Counted from the stretch's first letter, positions 1-9,470 are shown. The stretch: DNA of 64,000 bases from CPC320 sp002684375 (GCA_965662545.1 CBFIHZ010000011.1:36098-100097), one strand, 5' to 3'. A program made the numbers and translations. The notes: generated by a model from the letters alone, not told the origin.

Positions 1-1
1 T

Positions 2-307
2 CGTATTTGTGGTACAAAGGGTGCTGCCTATCTGCATCTTGGGGTGAACCTTGATTATCCAGCAGGCGAGCCGGATATTCTGGAAATAAACACAAATAAA
101 GGATGGGAAACCGTTAGCTTGAGCGGGTCTTGGTTTACCGAAAGCTTTGGCAACCGTATGGCTCAGATTCAAAGATTTGTAACAGGCCAGGACGATGTGC
201 TGGTCTCTTCGGTTGAAGATGCATGGCATACAATGGCACTGGTTGAGGCGGCTTATGAAAGCAGCGCAGCCCCGGCGACGCCGCTCGCACAGAAACCCCG
301 ACTATGA
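2..307 (+). CDS. Gfo/Idh/MocA-family oxidoreductase, C-terminal part (cut by window edge)
   Basis: Only the last ~101 residues are in the window; the reading frame is open from base 2, so the gene begins upstream. The segment has the look of the C-terminal end of Gfo/Idh/MocA NAD(P)-dependent sugar dehydrogenases: a beta-strand-rich stretch, then an amphipathic helix around 'SFGNRMAQIQRFVTG' and the closing 'EDAWHTMALVEAAYESS' helix that in this family returns next to the cofactor domain. The NAD-binding domain and catalytic Lys are outside the window. It lies 66 bases before an FAH-family hydrolase and L-fuconate dehydratase on the same strand. It may therefore be the sugar or deoxysugar-acid dehydrogenase of that pathway, which is inference from position. 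Confidence 0.75.
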   Translation, partial: RICGTKGAAYLHLGVNLDYPAGEPDILEINTNKGWETVSLSGSWFTESFGNRMAQIQRFVTGQDDVLVSSVEDAWHTMALVEAAYESSAAPATPLAQKPRL

Positions 308-373
308 CCTAAAACCATGGCACGGAGCGGGTGTGAGATACGCTGGCTTCATTCACTTTTAAAGGAAAGACAC

Positions 374-1219
374 ATGAAATTACTTCGTTATGGCACGCAA
401 GGGATCGAAAAACCCGGTATGATGGCGGCTGATGGCACGATCCGAGATCTGTCTGGTCATATTGAAGATCTTACTGGCGCCGAGTTGTCAGACGCCGGCT
501 TAGCTCGGTTGCGTGATATTGACGTCAACAGTCTGCCCGTGGTCGAGGGATCTGCACGACTTGGACCCTGTGTCGGCAATGTTGGCAAATTTGTGTGCAT
601 CGGCTTGAATTATGCGGATCATGCCGCTGAAAGCGGTATGGCCCTACCAGAGGAACCGGTGATCTTTTTTAAAGCAACATCGGCCATAATGGGCCCAAAT
701 GATGACGTTGAAATCCCACGCCATTCGGTAAAAACCGATTGGGAGGTCGAACTGGGCGTGGTAATTGGCAAAGCGGCAAAATACATCCCAGAATCTGAGG
801 CGCTGGATCATGTGGCTGGCTATTGTGTGATCAATGATCTCAGCGAGCGCGACTTTCAACTGCATCGCTCCGGCCAATGGGTTAAGGGTAAATCTGCTGA
901 TACCTTCGGACCAATTGGGCCATGGATGGTGACCCGCGACGAGGTGCCCGATCCGCAAAACCTGGCCATGTATCTTGAGGTGAATGGACACAGGTATCAG
1001 GACGGCTCGACCAAAACGATGCATTTCGACGTCGCAACCATTGTCTCGCATCTGTCACAGTTCATGTCGTTACAACCTGGAGATGTCATTTCAACCGGCA
1101 CGCCGCCGGGTGTTGGCATGGGACAAAAGCCGGAAACCTACTTGAAACCCGGGGACGTCATTGAGTTGGAAATTGAAGGGCTGGGCAAGCAGCGCCAGAA
1201 CGTCGGAGCAAGTGAATGA
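374..1219 (+). CDS. Fumarylacetoacetate hydrolase (FAH)-family protein, probable 2,4-diketo-3-deoxy-L-fuconate hydrolase
   Basis: 281 residues. The ATG at 374 is chosen because AAAGGAAAG precedes it; an in-frame ATG at 317 lacks such a site. The N-terminal ~75 residues form the variable FAH lid domain. The catalytic fold follows with 'GLNYADHA', 'DWEVELGVVIG' (metal-binding Glu residues), 'NDLSERDFQ', 'KSADTFGPIGPW' and 'STGTPPGVG', all hallmarks of the family. Known members cleave C-C bonds of acylpyruvates. In non-phosphorylating L-fucose degradation a paralogue splits 2,4-diketo-3-deoxy-L-fuconate to pyruvate and L-lactate. The stop overlaps the start of L-fuconate dehydratase (ATGA), which makes that role the most likely one. 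A ureidoglycolate lyase or other acylpyruvase role cannot be excluded by sequence alone. Confidence 0.85.
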   Translation: MKLLRYGTQGIEKPGMMAADGTIRDLSGHIEDLTGAELSDAGLARLRDIDVNSLPVVEGSARLGPCVGNVGKFVCIGLNYADHAAESGMALPEEPVIFFKATSAIMGPNDDVEIPRHSVKTDWEVELGVVIGKAAKYIPESEALDHVAGYCVINDLSERDFQLHRSGQWVKGKSADTFGPIGPWMVTRDEVPDPQNLAMYLEVNGHRYQDGSTKTMHFDVATIVSHLSQFMSLQPGDVISTGTPPGVGMGQKPETYLKPGDVIELEIEGLGKQRQNVGASE

Positions 1220-2514
1220 CCCGTATCACTGGTATTCGAACCCATGACCTGCGGTTTCCAACCTCGGATATGCTGGATGGTTCGGATGCGATGAACCCTG
1301 ATCCGGATTACTCTGCGGCCTATGTGATCCTCGAAACCGATGGTGCCTATGAAGGACATGGTCTGACGTTTACGCTTGGGCGCGGTACCGAGATTTGCGT
1401 CGCCGCAATCAAGTCTTTATCAGCTTTGGTTGTTGGGCTCGAACTGGACTGGATTCGCGAAGATATGGGGCGGTTTTGGCGTCTCATTACGGGCGACAGT
1501 CAATTGCGCTGGGTGGGCCCTGAAAAAGGGGTCATCCATCTTGCCACGGGCGCGTTGGTCAATGCGGTGTGGGATCTATGGGCCAAAGAGGCCGGCAAAC
1601 CGCTCTGGCAACTGGTGGCGGATATGTCGCCTGAAGAGATCGTCAAACTGATTGATTTTCGCTATTTGACCGACGCACTGACCCCCGATGATGCGCTTGG
1701 TATCCTGCGTGCCGCCCAAGCCGGCAAAGCCGGGCGGGTCGCAACACTTAAGGCGCAAGGGTATCCATGTTATACCACTTCTGCCGGTTGGTTGGGCTAT
1801 CCTGACGATAAATTGCGTCGGCTGTGTCGCGAGGCAAAGTTGGCGGGATTTAGCCATGTTAAATTTAAGGTGGGCCGTGATCTCGACGACGATATTCGCC
1901 GTTTGACGATTGCCCGTGAAGAACTTGGTGACGATATGCACATTATGATCGACGCCAACCAAGTCTGGGAGGTCGGTCAGGCGATTGATTGGGTCAAAGC
2001 CTTACAGTTCGCGCGGCCGTTCTTTGTCGAAGAGCCCACCAGCCCGGATGATATTATGGGGCACAAGGCCATTCGCCAAGCAGTTGCGCCGGTTAAGGTC
2101 GCGACTGGCGAAGTGTGTCAGAACCGGGTCATGTTCAAACAATTTATCAAAGAGGGCGCGCTTGATATCGTTCAAATCGACAGTTGTCGCATGGGTGGGT
2201 TCAATGAAGTTCTGGCGGTGATGTTGATGGCGACGAAATATGGCCTGCCGGTTTGGCCGCATGCTGGGGGTGTTGGCCTGTGCGAATATGTTCAGCACAT
2301 GGCGATGATTGATTATATCGCAATATCTGGCGAAAAAGATGATCGGCGCATCGAATATGTCGATCATCTTCACGAGCATTTCGAAGATCCGTGCATCGTC
2401 GAAAATGGCGCCTACCAAATGCCGACAACTCCCGGCTTCTCAATCCAGATCAAGCCTGCAACCTTTGAAGAATTTGGGTTTAAAGCGGACAGTTCGGGCA
2501 ATGCGCAACACTGA
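1216..2514 (+). CDS. fucD: L-fuconate dehydratase (enolase superfamily)
   Basis: 432 residues, usual length for FucD/ENOSF1-type acid-sugar dehydratases. Visible catalytic residues match the characterised Xanthomonas enzyme with an offset of two: Lys216 and Lys218 in 'KFKVG', Mg ligands Asp246 ('MIDANQ'), Glu272 ('VEEP') and Glu299 ('ATGE'), and the general base His349 in 'WPHAGGVGL'. The enzyme removes water from L-fuconate to give 2-keto-3-deoxy-L-fuconate in the cytosol. Its ATG overlaps the stop of the FAH-family gene by four bases, so the two are translationally coupled. The next pathway enzyme, an SDR dehydrogenase forming the 2,4-diketo acid, is not in the window. Closely related dehydratases for other acid sugars are possible, but the match to FucD is good. 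Confidence 0.92.
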   Translation: MTRITGIRTHDLRFPTSDMLDGSDAMNPDPDYSAAYVILETDGAYEGHGLTFTLGRGTEICVAAIKSLSALVVGLELDWIREDMGRFWRLITGDSQLRWVGPEKGVIHLATGALVNAVWDLWAKEAGKPLWQLVADMSPEEIVKLIDFRYLTDALTPDDALGILRAAQAGKAGRVATLKAQGYPCYTTSAGWLGYPDDKLRRLCREAKLAGFSHVKFKVGRDLDDDIRRLTIAREELGDDMHIMIDANQVWEVGQAIDWVKALQFARPFFVEEPTSPDDIMGHKAIRQAVAPVKVATGEVCQNRVMFKQFIKEGALDIVQIDSCRMGGFNEVLAVMLMATKYGLPVWPHAGGVGLCEYVQHMAMIDYIAISGEKDDRRIEYVDHLHEHFEDPCIVENGAYQMPTTPGFSIQIKPATFEEFGFKADSSGNAQH

Positions 2515-2877
2515 CTGCTGATCTTGCGCGCGGTGTCTGAGCTTGGGCAGGTGCATCCGCCTTGGGGTAAGGCAACTGGCTTTATAATGCCACTGGTTGC
2601 GTCTGCCAATCGACATCTGGGGGCACTTGTTTATTGTCGTTTAGCGGGGTTAACAGCGTAAGCGCGCAGTAGGGCGTCTTTCGCACCGGTGAAATCGGGG
2701 AATATCACTGGGTGATTTCGCTGGGCGCTCGACCCAACGCGCCGCGAGGCGCGTGATAGTTTTACTGATTTAGAACTGCGGTCACCCCCTAGACCGCGCC
2801 TTGAAAATAACCGACCATAGGGTTCGCGAATTTAAGCTTAGTTTTTTGAATACGAGATGAATTTGATTGGAGTAGAT
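2515..2877. other. Intergenic region after fucD
   Basis: No coding region recognised. It contains the perfect inverted repeat at 2737-2754 (listed separately) and the leader of the aminotransferase gene. Confidence 0.6.
2737..2754. repeat. Perfect hairpin, 7-bp GC stem
   Basis: ACGCGCC at 2737-2743 and GGCGCGT at 2748-2754 are exact reverse complements around GCGA. There is no T-run after it on either strand, so it is not a classical terminator. It may be an mRNA 3' stabilising structure for the fucD operon. Confidence 0.45.
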
Positions 2878-4251
2878 ATGCTGAACAACGACCATTTGGA
2901 CCAGTGGGATCGCGAGAATTTCTTCCATCCCTCGACGCATCTGGCGGAATTTACCCGTGGTGATATGCCCAACCGGATTGTGACGGGTGGTAGCGGGGTG
3001 TATATTGAGGACCGTGACGGCCGTCGCTTTCTGGATGCCTTTGCCGGGCTTTATTGTGTCAATGTCGGTTACGGCAGGTCCGAGATTTCCGAGGCGATTG
3101 CGGCACAGGCCAAGGAGTTGGCCTATTACCACTCCTATGTTGGTCACGGAACCGAGGCTTCGATCACGCTGGCCAAAATGATATTGGATCGCGCACCGAA
3201 AAACATGTCTAAAGTCTATTTTGGCCTGTCTGGTTCTGATGCCAATGAAACCAATATCAAGATGATCTGGTACTATAACAACATTCTGGGACGTCCAGAA
3301 AAGAAAAAGATCATCTCGCGCTGGCGTGGGTATCATGGCTCTGGGTTAATGACCGGTTCGCTGACTGGGTTGGAGTTGTTTCATAAAAAATTTGACCTGC
3401 CCCTTGCGCAGGTGATCCACACCGAGGCACCGTTTTATTATCACCGTAAAGATGCCAGCCTGAGCGAGGAAGACTTCAGCGCTTACTGTGCAGCAGAACT
3501 GGAAAAAACCATTCTGGCGCAAGGTCCCGAGACCGTTGCTGCGTTCATTGGCGAGCCTGTGCTTGGAACCGGTGGTCTGGTGCCGCCGCCTGTTGGCTAT
3601 TGGGCGGCTATTCAGGCTGTATTGCACAAATATGATATTTTGCTGATTGCTGATGAGGTAGTGACGGGGTTCGGGCGTCTGGGCAGTATGTTCGGATCGG
3701 GGCATTACGCAATTGAGCCGGATTTTATTACGATCGCCAAAGGCCTGACTTCGGCTTATGCGCCGTTGTCGGGATCCATCGTGTCGGACAAGGTTTGGAA
3801 AGTGCTTGAGAATGGCACTGATGAATTTGGTCCCATCGGTCACGGTTGGACCTATTCGGCGCATCCGGTCTGTACTGCTGCGGGGGTCGCCAATCTCAAG
3901 TTGATCGACGAGATGGATTTGGTGGCCAATGCCGGCGCGGTTGGTGCTTATCTTAAGGCAGGCATGCAAGAGGCGCTGGGTGCCCATCCCTATGTGGGCG
4001 ACATACGCGGTGAGGGCATGCTATGCGCGGTCGAATTAACCGCAGACCGCGAGACACGTGCCAATTTTGAACCGGCGGTGAAAGCTGGCCCATCGGTGGT
4101 TGCGGGAATGCTTGAGCGCAATGTGATCGCGCGCGCCATGCCGCAGGGTGATATTATTGGTCTCGCCCCACCGATGTGCCTGACAAGGGCCGAAGCTGAC
4201 ATTGTTATTGCCGCGACGAAGGGGGCACTAGACGATTTCAATCCCGTCTGA
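2878..4251 (+). CDS. Class III PLP-dependent aminotransferase (omega-amino acid/amine:pyruvate type)
   Basis: 457 residues from the ATG at 2878, which has GGAG five bases upstream; an in-frame ATG at 2857 lies before that site. Fold-type I class III features are all present: 'NFFHPSTHL' N-terminus typical of omega-transaminases, 'GLSGSDANETNIKM', 'RGYHGSG', 'IADEVVTGFGR' (Asp binding the pyridine N) and the Schiff-base Lys in 'ITIAKGLTSAYAPLSG' (residue 288). 'GWTYSAHPVC' near 330 is the usual phosphate-binding segment from the partner subunit. The enzyme would move an amino group from an omega-amino acid or amine to pyruvate or a similar acceptor. Substrate specificity cannot be read from sequence. 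It stands alone, transcribed towards the convergent cupin gene. Confidence 0.9.
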   Translation: MLNNDHLDQWDRENFFHPSTHLAEFTRGDMPNRIVTGGSGVYIEDRDGRRFLDAFAGLYCVNVGYGRSEISEAIAAQAKELAYYHSYVGHGTEASITLAKMILDRAPKNMSKVYFGLSGSDANETNIKMIWYYNNILGRPEKKKIISRWRGYHGSGLMTGSLTGLELFHKKFDLPLAQVIHTEAPFYYHRKDASLSEEDFSAYCAAELEKTILAQGPETVAAFIGEPVLGTGGLVPPPVGYWAAIQAVLHKYDILLIADEVVTGFGRLGSMFGSGHYAIEPDFITIAKGLTSAYAPLSGSIVSDKVWKVLENGTDEFGPIGHGWTYSAHPVCTAAGVANLKLIDEMDLVANAGAVGAYLKAGMQEALGAHPYVGDIRGEGMLCAVELTADRETRANFEPAVKAGPSVVAGMLERNVIARAMPQGDIIGLAPPMCLTRAEADIVIAATKGALDDFNPV

Positions 4252-4291
4252 CGCCAGCTTTTTTTGGGGGGCTGAACATTCCCGAACTCCG

Positions 4292-4714
4292 TTAAGGGTC
4301 TTTTGGGGCGGGGACGACCTTTGTGGTAAATTCTGCCGGTGATGTGATTTCAATCAACTCGAGATCATCACTATGACGGATTTCGCGGTGGCGTATGCCG
4401 GGCGGCTGCAGCGCGGCAGAGCCGGATCGGAACGTCACCTCACCCTGGCCTTCATATTCGAAGATCACCCAGCCCTGAAGGATATAGATCATCTGAAAGT
4501 CAAGGTCATGGACATGCCAGTCACCCTCGGCATGTTTGCCGGGAACAGCGCGGATCACATTTGCCGCGTAGGCCCCATTGGTTGCGGTGTCGATGCCGAG
4601 ATTGCGATACTCAAAAAATGCTCTGAGCCCACCGGAAAACCCGCCATCGACTGTGCCGGTGCCGTCCGAATGGCTGACGGCAAAGGCCTGACCCTTCCAG
4701 ATTTCAGACGCCAT
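4292..4714 (-). CDS. Cupin-domain protein
   Basis: 140 residues, one cupin barrel. Motif 1 can be seen around 'DWHVHDLDFQMIYILQGWV' (His ligands and following Glu/Gln positions) and motif 2 around 'PPGIRHREIRHSDD'. Single-domain cupins bind a metal and act as small dioxygenases, isomerases or sensors; nothing here fixes which. The start codon overlaps the stop of the upstream quinone oxidoreductase (TAATG), so the two genes are one transcription unit and probably work on related compounds. Confidence 0.8.
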   Translation of the reverse strand: MASEIWKGQAFAVSHSDGTGTVDGGFSGGLRAFFEYRNLGIDTATNGAYAANVIRAVPGKHAEGDWHVHDLDFQMIYILQGWVIFEYEGQGEVTFRSGSAALQPPGIRHREIRHSDDLELIEITSPAEFTTKVVPAPKDP

Positions 4715-5700
4715 TATCCTCTTCCCGTGTCGAAAACTGTTGCACCAGTGGTTTTGCGTGCCATCAAGGCTTTAAACGCCTTGGGGACGTCTTTCAACGC
4801 ATAGCGCTGGTTGATATCAACCTTGACATGGCCCTCAGCAATCATACGAAACATGTTACTAGAGACTTCGTTCAGGTTTTCCCGGGTATCGATATAGTTA
4901 AAGAGCGTCGGGCGCTGGGCGTAAAGAGACCCGTTTTTGGCCAAATCTGTCATTGTAATATTTTTGATCATGCCGCTAGACTGACCGAATGAGACAAATA
5001 GCCCGAATTTCTCAAGACAGCTTAGCGTGTGGGGGTAGGTGTCTTGACCAATGCTGTCATAGGCGACCGCGACGCCTTTTCCGTCGGTCAATGCGCGGAC
5101 CTCTTCGGTGAAATCTGAGCTGTTGTAATTGATGACGTGGGTATAGCCGGCGGCCTTGGCCTGAGCGATTTTTTCATCGCTGCCCACCGTCCCGATCGAT
5201 TCTGCTCCGATATGGCGCAGCCATTGGCCAGCAATGAGGCCAACACCGCCCGCGGCTGCGTGAAACAACACCTTTTGGCCGGCTTTTACCTTGAAAGACC
5301 GGTTGAGCAGATATTCCACAGTCATACCCTTGAGCATGGAGGCGGCGGCCACTTCGTCAGAGACATTATCGGGCAGTTTGACAAGTCGGTCTGTTGGCAT
5401 AACCCGCTCTTCGCGGTAGGCGCCGTTTGGCGTGGTATAGGCGACCCTGTCTCCAACTGAAAGTTCGGTCACACCCGCTCCGATCTCGGCCACGATACCG
5501 GCCGCCTCACCACCCGGAATCTGTGGTCCCGCTTCTGGAAACGGATATGTCCCGCTGGTCATATAGACATCGATGTAATTCAGGCCGACCTTGGTTTGGT
5601 GAACGACAGCTTCCCCCGTCCCGGGTTTCGGCGTTGGGATATCGCGCCAGTCGAGAACTTCGACACCGCCCGGTGTATCTGCACAAATTGCATATGCCAT
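4714..5700 (-). CDS. NADPH:quinone oxidoreductase (zinc-free MDR family, QOR/zeta-crystallin type)
   Basis: 328 residues from the ATG at 5700, which has GGGAGA seven bases upstream; an ATG at 5715 would lie before this site. N-terminal GroES-like domain includes 'VGLNYIDVYMTSG', the QOR signature. The Rossmann part carries 'HAAAGGVGLIAGQW' (AAxGGVG, NADPH pyrophosphate binding) and 'YDSIGQDTY'. The zinc ligands of alcohol dehydrogenases are absent, as expected for quinone reductases. It probably reduces quinones or alpha,beta-unsaturated carbonyls in the cytosol. It is the first gene of a two-gene unit with the cupin, starting from the 5701-6062 intergenic region. Confidence 0.9.
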   Translation of the reverse strand: MAYAICADTPGGVEVLDWRDIPTPKPGTGEAVVHQTKVGLNYIDVYMTSGTYPFPEAGPQIPGGEAAGIVAEIGAGVTELSVGDRVAYTTPNGAYREERVMPTDRLVKLPDNVSDEVAAASMLKGMTVEYLLNRSFKVKAGQKVLFHAAAGGVGLIAGQWLRHIGAESIGTVGSDEKIAQAKAAGYTHVINYNSSDFTEEVRALTDGKGVAVAYDSIGQDTYPHTLSCLEKFGLFVSFGQSSGMIKNITMTDLAKNGSLYAQRPTLFNYIDTRENLNEVSSNMFRMIAEGHVKVDINQRYALKDVPKAFKALMARKTTGATVFDTGRG

Positions 5701-6062
5701 TTTTTTGTCTCCCAAAGTTTCTGGACATTATGGTATGTTGCGAGATCTAGCGCGGTCAATCGCTGAAACGAGCCCGGTGCCCCGCAAGCTGGTCATACGC
5801 AATATCAGCAAGGCTTGAGAAGCTGTTCGATTTTCCCCGATTTAATCACAAATAGATTTACACAGTTCAAAGTTTATTTGGGTGGGTAAACCGCGTGCTT
5901 ATTCCGGGCCCGCAGGAAAATCAGGTATTTATTTTCGCCCTTGGCCTGAAATCACTGTCTTCTAGACGTGGACAGACAATGACGACGACGTCAATAACGG
6001 TCATATAATCAGGGACAGTCTTCCCGGGTCTTACGGGTGCCATACGCTATAGCCGGGGGCGG
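5701..6062. other. Intergenic region upstream of the quinone oxidoreductase
   Basis: No gene recognised. It must hold the promoter of the leftward quinone oxidoreductase/cupin unit and the 3' end of the leftward DUF6880-type gene. Confidence 0.5.
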
Positions 6063-7493
6063 TCAGTGTAGTTTCTTCCAAAATGACGATTTGCGATCGT
6101 GGCCTGCGCGCAGCATCTGCATATAACTGTGGTGGGATAAATTTTGCCCATAGTCGTCAATTTCGCCGTCTGCGGTCGCGCAATCTTTCAAGTGGTCGGC
6201 TGCATAGGCATAACGCGTCGAGCGGCCTTCTTGCAGAGAACAATCAATCATCGCGCGCCAGAGCAGAACCGCCGCCAAAGGATGTTTTTCCCGCAGTGCC
6301 TCGGCCAACGGGGTTAAAATATGGTAAGCGGCGCCATCCAACTCCTCGGTCCGGGCCTTTACCAGTTCGGCGGCACACCCCAAGTCCGGCCATTCCAGAA
6401 AGAAGGTCAAACCGGTTTCAAGCCGAGAGGCCTGCATCGCAATCGCTTTGGCTTGATCCTCGGCCTCGATATCGTCGAAATCTGGCAGCTGTTTGAGATG
6501 CTCTTTGAGCCGGGTGACATCGAGTGTTTCACAAAAACAGGCCCAGCGGTGGTCTTGAGCCTCATCGAGCCGCCCCAGTGCAAGCAAGCAATCGATATAG
6601 GCTGTATCCCACGCCTCATGCAGGTGTTCTTGGATATCGAGATCTGCGGCGGCAAGCAAATCCAGCGCCGCGTTGGCATCTCCTTGGCTTAACATTAATT
6701 GAGCCACTTCAGCGGCAATGCCCGGGACACGCAGATCGCGGTCTGAATACTGTGCGATATATCCAGCCGTGTCGCCCTGAGCTGTCGCTATTTCTTGCAA
6801 GCATCGCTTTACCAAACGACGCTTATGGTCACTGCGGCAGGCGTCGTTGGTCCCACGCAAATCGCGCAGAAACAGCAGGGCCGCATGATCATCAGCTTCG
6901 GCTTCATCAGGGGTGTCAAGGTGGCCCTGCACCAAAGTTTTAAGCTGGGCAAAGCCCTCGTCACCCAATGGAACAGCCAGCAGTCCGATGAGGCCGTCGA
7001 ATTGCCCGTAGTCATTGTTAAGACAGGCCTCCCAAACGCGCGTGGCCAGCGTATGGGTGTTCAGCGCCGCGCGTGGGGCAATGTCTTGGAACCGTAACAG
7101 CGCGCTGCGAAAGATATCCCCGACCTCGCCCCGGCTGTCATCTACCCGTTCATAGATCGACGGGGCAAGATCAATAAATTGCCAAAGCAGCTCAAAGGCC
7201 TCAGTGGGGTCATCTGACGCAATTTTTTCAAGGATCATTTCTGCTTGGGTGTTGAGATCGCGGATCAGCGCCTTGCGCCGGCGCCAACCCACATAACTTC
7301 TGGACTTTCGCAGCGTGGTCAGGCGTTTGCGCACCTCGCGTGCAAGCTCTGCACTTCCGAGGTTATGGCTGATTTCGAGCCGCAGACGGCGTTTGATTTC
7401 CGCGCTGCCGGTGCTGACTTCGATTAACAGCTCTGCGAGGCGTTCTGCGCCCAGGGCGGTCAAATTTTCTGAATTTAGGGTTTTCTTTGACAT
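6063..7493 (-). CDS. DUF6880-type helical protein of unknown function
   Basis: 476 residues when started at the ATG at 7493 ('MSKKTLNSENL'); the reading frame extends 32 codons further upstream but that part is low-complexity and unlike the rest. The protein is almost entirely helical and rich in Ala, Leu and Asp, with TPR-like segments such as 'GDANAALDLLAAADLDIQ' and 'WDTAYIDCLLALGRLDEAQ'. The ending 'YGQNLSHHSYMQMLRAGHDRKSSFW' resembles the conserved C-terminus I associate with DUF6880 proteins of alphaproteobacteria, a call from memory. A basic stretch near residues 50-65 ('LRKSRSYVGWRRRKALI') might bind nucleic acid. There are no enzyme motifs, signal peptide or membrane segment. It is monocistronic as far as visible. 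Confidence 0.65.
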   Translation of the reverse strand: MSKKTLNSENLTALGAERLAELLIEVSTGSAEIKRRLRLEISHNLGSAELAREVRKRLTTLRKSRSYVGWRRRKALIRDLNTQAEMILEKIASDDPTEAFELLWQFIDLAPSIYERVDDSRGEVGDIFRSALLRFQDIAPRAALNTHTLATRVWEACLNNDYGQFDGLIGLLAVPLGDEGFAQLKTLVQGHLDTPDEAEADDHAALLFLRDLRGTNDACRSDHKRRLVKRCLQEIATAQGDTAGYIAQYSDRDLRVPGIAAEVAQLMLSQGDANAALDLLAAADLDIQEHLHEAWDTAYIDCLLALGRLDEAQDHRWACFCETLDVTRLKEHLKQLPDFDDIEAEDQAKAIAMQASRLETGLTFFLEWPDLGCAAELVKARTEELDGAAYHILTPLAEALREKHPLAAVLLWRAMIDCSLQEGRSTRYAYAADHLKDCATADGEIDDYGQNLSHHSYMQMLRAGHDRKSSFWKKLH

Positions 7494-7830
7494 GCGTTCT
7501 TTTTGACATTCGATTGACTGAAAGGAAAGGGTGGCCTGAGGTTGCCTCAACGCAGCTGAATAGAGGGCGGCTGGATTGCCCGATTGCACGGCGGTGTGGA
7601 ACGTAGTAACGGGAATGGGCTCTATGGTCTTGGTGTAAACAGCTCGTGTGGCAGCGCCCCAAGGTTCTTGCGAAGAAGGTGTTCATACTGAGGAAGACGC
7701 CATGATGAACCAACAGAAATCCAAAGTATTTGGCGGGCTTAGGACAGGTTCTACGGCGTCCAAAGGCGGCGTTGTAAAAAGCCGTTTTGGCAGCAAGATT
7801 GATCAAAACCGGCACTGGGCCGCGACCTAG
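7494..7830. other. Intergenic region between divergent DUF6880 and MOSC genes
   Basis: An open frame continues upstream of the MOSC start (about 60 codons from 7648, ended by TAG at 7828-7830), but it has no recognisable protein character. I regard it as non-coding or as a remnant. Confidence 0.4.
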
Positions 7831-8379
7831 ATGGGCTTTGTTAATCGCGCGACGTTGGATGCGGCAGTGCCGGATATTCTTGCCGCGCCGCAATCAAAGG
7901 CTGCGATTGATATATTGTGTTTCCGACCTGACTACGGTCAGAGAACTTTTCCCGACCAGATCACAGTGAGACGTGATGTTGGCATTGTCGGTGAGCGTTG
8001 GCTAAAAGCCCCTTGGATGAAATTGCCGGACGGATCGCCAGACGCGTCGATCCAGATTTCAATTCTTGCCACGCGGGTCTATGAGGCCGTTGTGGTCGAC
8101 AAACATACCATGCTGCATCCGGGCGATACGATCATTTCAGATCTCGATTGCTCTGAGCAGAATATGCCGGCGGGTACTTTGCTACGGGTGGGTACAGCGG
8201 TGTTGCAGGTGTCCGGGGTCTTTAATACCGCCTGTGTGAAATGGAAGGCCCGTTATGGCAAGCCGGCATATGATTGGGTGAACGCGGCTCAAAATCGTCC
8301 TTTGCGTTTGCGAGGACTTTTGTGTCGTGTTTCTCAAGACGGGGTCATTGGCCAGCGTGACGATATCATCAAGATTTGA
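7831..8379 (+). CDS. MOSC-domain protein (molybdenum cofactor sulfurase C-terminal-like)
   Basis: 182 residues. Typical MOSC features are present: 'LHPGDTIISDLDCSEQNMPAGTLLRVGTAVLQVSG', then the conserved Cys in 'FNTACVKWKARYG' (the presumed sulfur carrier) and the closing 'RLRGLLCRVSQDGVIGQRDDI'. MOSC proteins bind Moco or carry persulfide sulfur. The N-terminal part 'ILCFRPDYGQRTFPDQI' is shared with short bacterial MOSC proteins. No clear Shine-Dalgarno precedes the ATG at 7831, so the exact start is unsure. It lies directly before a decayed panC, but nothing links it functionally to pantothenate synthesis. Confidence 0.75.
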   Translation: MGFVNRATLDAAVPDILAAPQSKAAIDILCFRPDYGQRTFPDQITVRRDVGIVGERWLKAPWMKLPDGSPDASIQISILATRVYEAVVVDKHTMLHPGDTIISDLDCSEQNMPAGTLLRVGTAVLQVSGVFNTACVKWKARYGKPAYDWVNAAQNRPLRLRGLLCRVSQDGVIGQRDDIIKI

Positions 8380-8604
8380 TCCAAAACCGGTTTGGGTGTA
8401 AAAAACTGTGGTGCGATATCGGTATGCAAAATCCAAATCTCAATAATACTCAGCATGTTTGACTAATGATTTGAGATGTCTCTTAGGGCTCTAAATGGAA
8501 TGTCTTTAATAGTCTGTTCACGTGGGCCAAATCGGCTGTCCAATCAAAAATTCAGCTTGGGAATTGGGTCTGGTGCCGTCATAAGACAGGATGATTGCGA
8601 TTGA

Positions 8605-9470
8605 ACGCGCATCCCTGTGCATATCTTTGAGGCAATCTCTGACATACGCGACTTCATGCGCCAACAGCGCAATAAAAACCTGCGCCTTGGATTTGTTCCG
8701 ACCATGGGGGCCTTGCATGACGGGCATCTTTCGCTGGTGGATATTGCCCAGAAAACCAGCGACGGGGTTATAATTTCAATTTTGTGAATCCCACCCAATT
8801 TGATAACGCCAAAGACCTGCAAAACTATCCCAACACGCTGAACCTTGATTTGCAACAATTGCGCAAAGCCGGGGTGATGGCCGTATTTGGGCCTGCAGCC
8901 GCCGAGATATATGCCATGGATTCAGAGACTATTGTTGAAACCACGCAGCTTGCCAATCGATTGCTTGGTGCTGTCAGGCCCTGGCATTTTTGTGGTGTCA
9001 CCACGGTTGTCTGCAAGTTGTTTAATATTGTTCAACCCGATCTGGCGGTTTTTGGGGAAAAGGATGATCAACAGCTGCATGTGATCCGCCGTATGGTGCG
9101 TGATCTGCATATCCCGGTAGAGATCATTGGCGCACCAACTTTTCGCGAAAGCGACGGTTTGGCAATGTCGTCGCGAAACCGCAGGCTGAATCCGGCGGAC
9201 CGCGCCGCGGCCCGGGTGCTGTGTTGCGCCCTCGACAGGGCAGAGGATTTGGTGACCAAGCACCTCATCATTTCGCAGCTCAGGCAAGATGTGACCAAGA
9301 CAATCAACGCCGAGCCCCGCGTTACGCTGCAGTCTGTCGATCTGTGCGCAACAGAGACATTGGCTGATCTGGCAGGCCCAATTACCGGGCCGGTTGCATT
9401 TATGATATCGGCAATATTTGGCGAGACAGTTTTGATCATCAACGGGTTGTCGCCCGATAAGGAAATTTGA
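8605..9470 (+). pseudogene. panC: Pantothenate synthetase (pantoate-beta-alanine ligase), frameshifted
   Basis: The N-terminal piece is in frame 8605-8787 and carries the ATP-binding signature 'FVPTMGALHDGH'. It then runs into TGA at 8785-8787. The remainder continues one frame over from GTG 8784 ('VNPTQF') through the KMSKS-like 'FGEKDDQQL', 'RESDGLAMSSRNRRL' and a normal C-terminus to 9470. One missing T in the run at 8780-8783 explains the break. The N-terminal piece also has no ATG in the right place: the codon after the upstream TGA is ACG (8605), which looks like a mutated ATG. Two lesions make a sequencing artefact less likely. The product would condense pantoate with beta-alanine using ATP. 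Its stop abuts the panB start (TGAATG). Confidence 0.88.

Noticed and set aside
7648..7830. Short open frame in phase with and just before the MOSC gene
   Set aside because: Ends in TAG right at the MOSC start; no family similarity, and the MOSC protein is complete without it.
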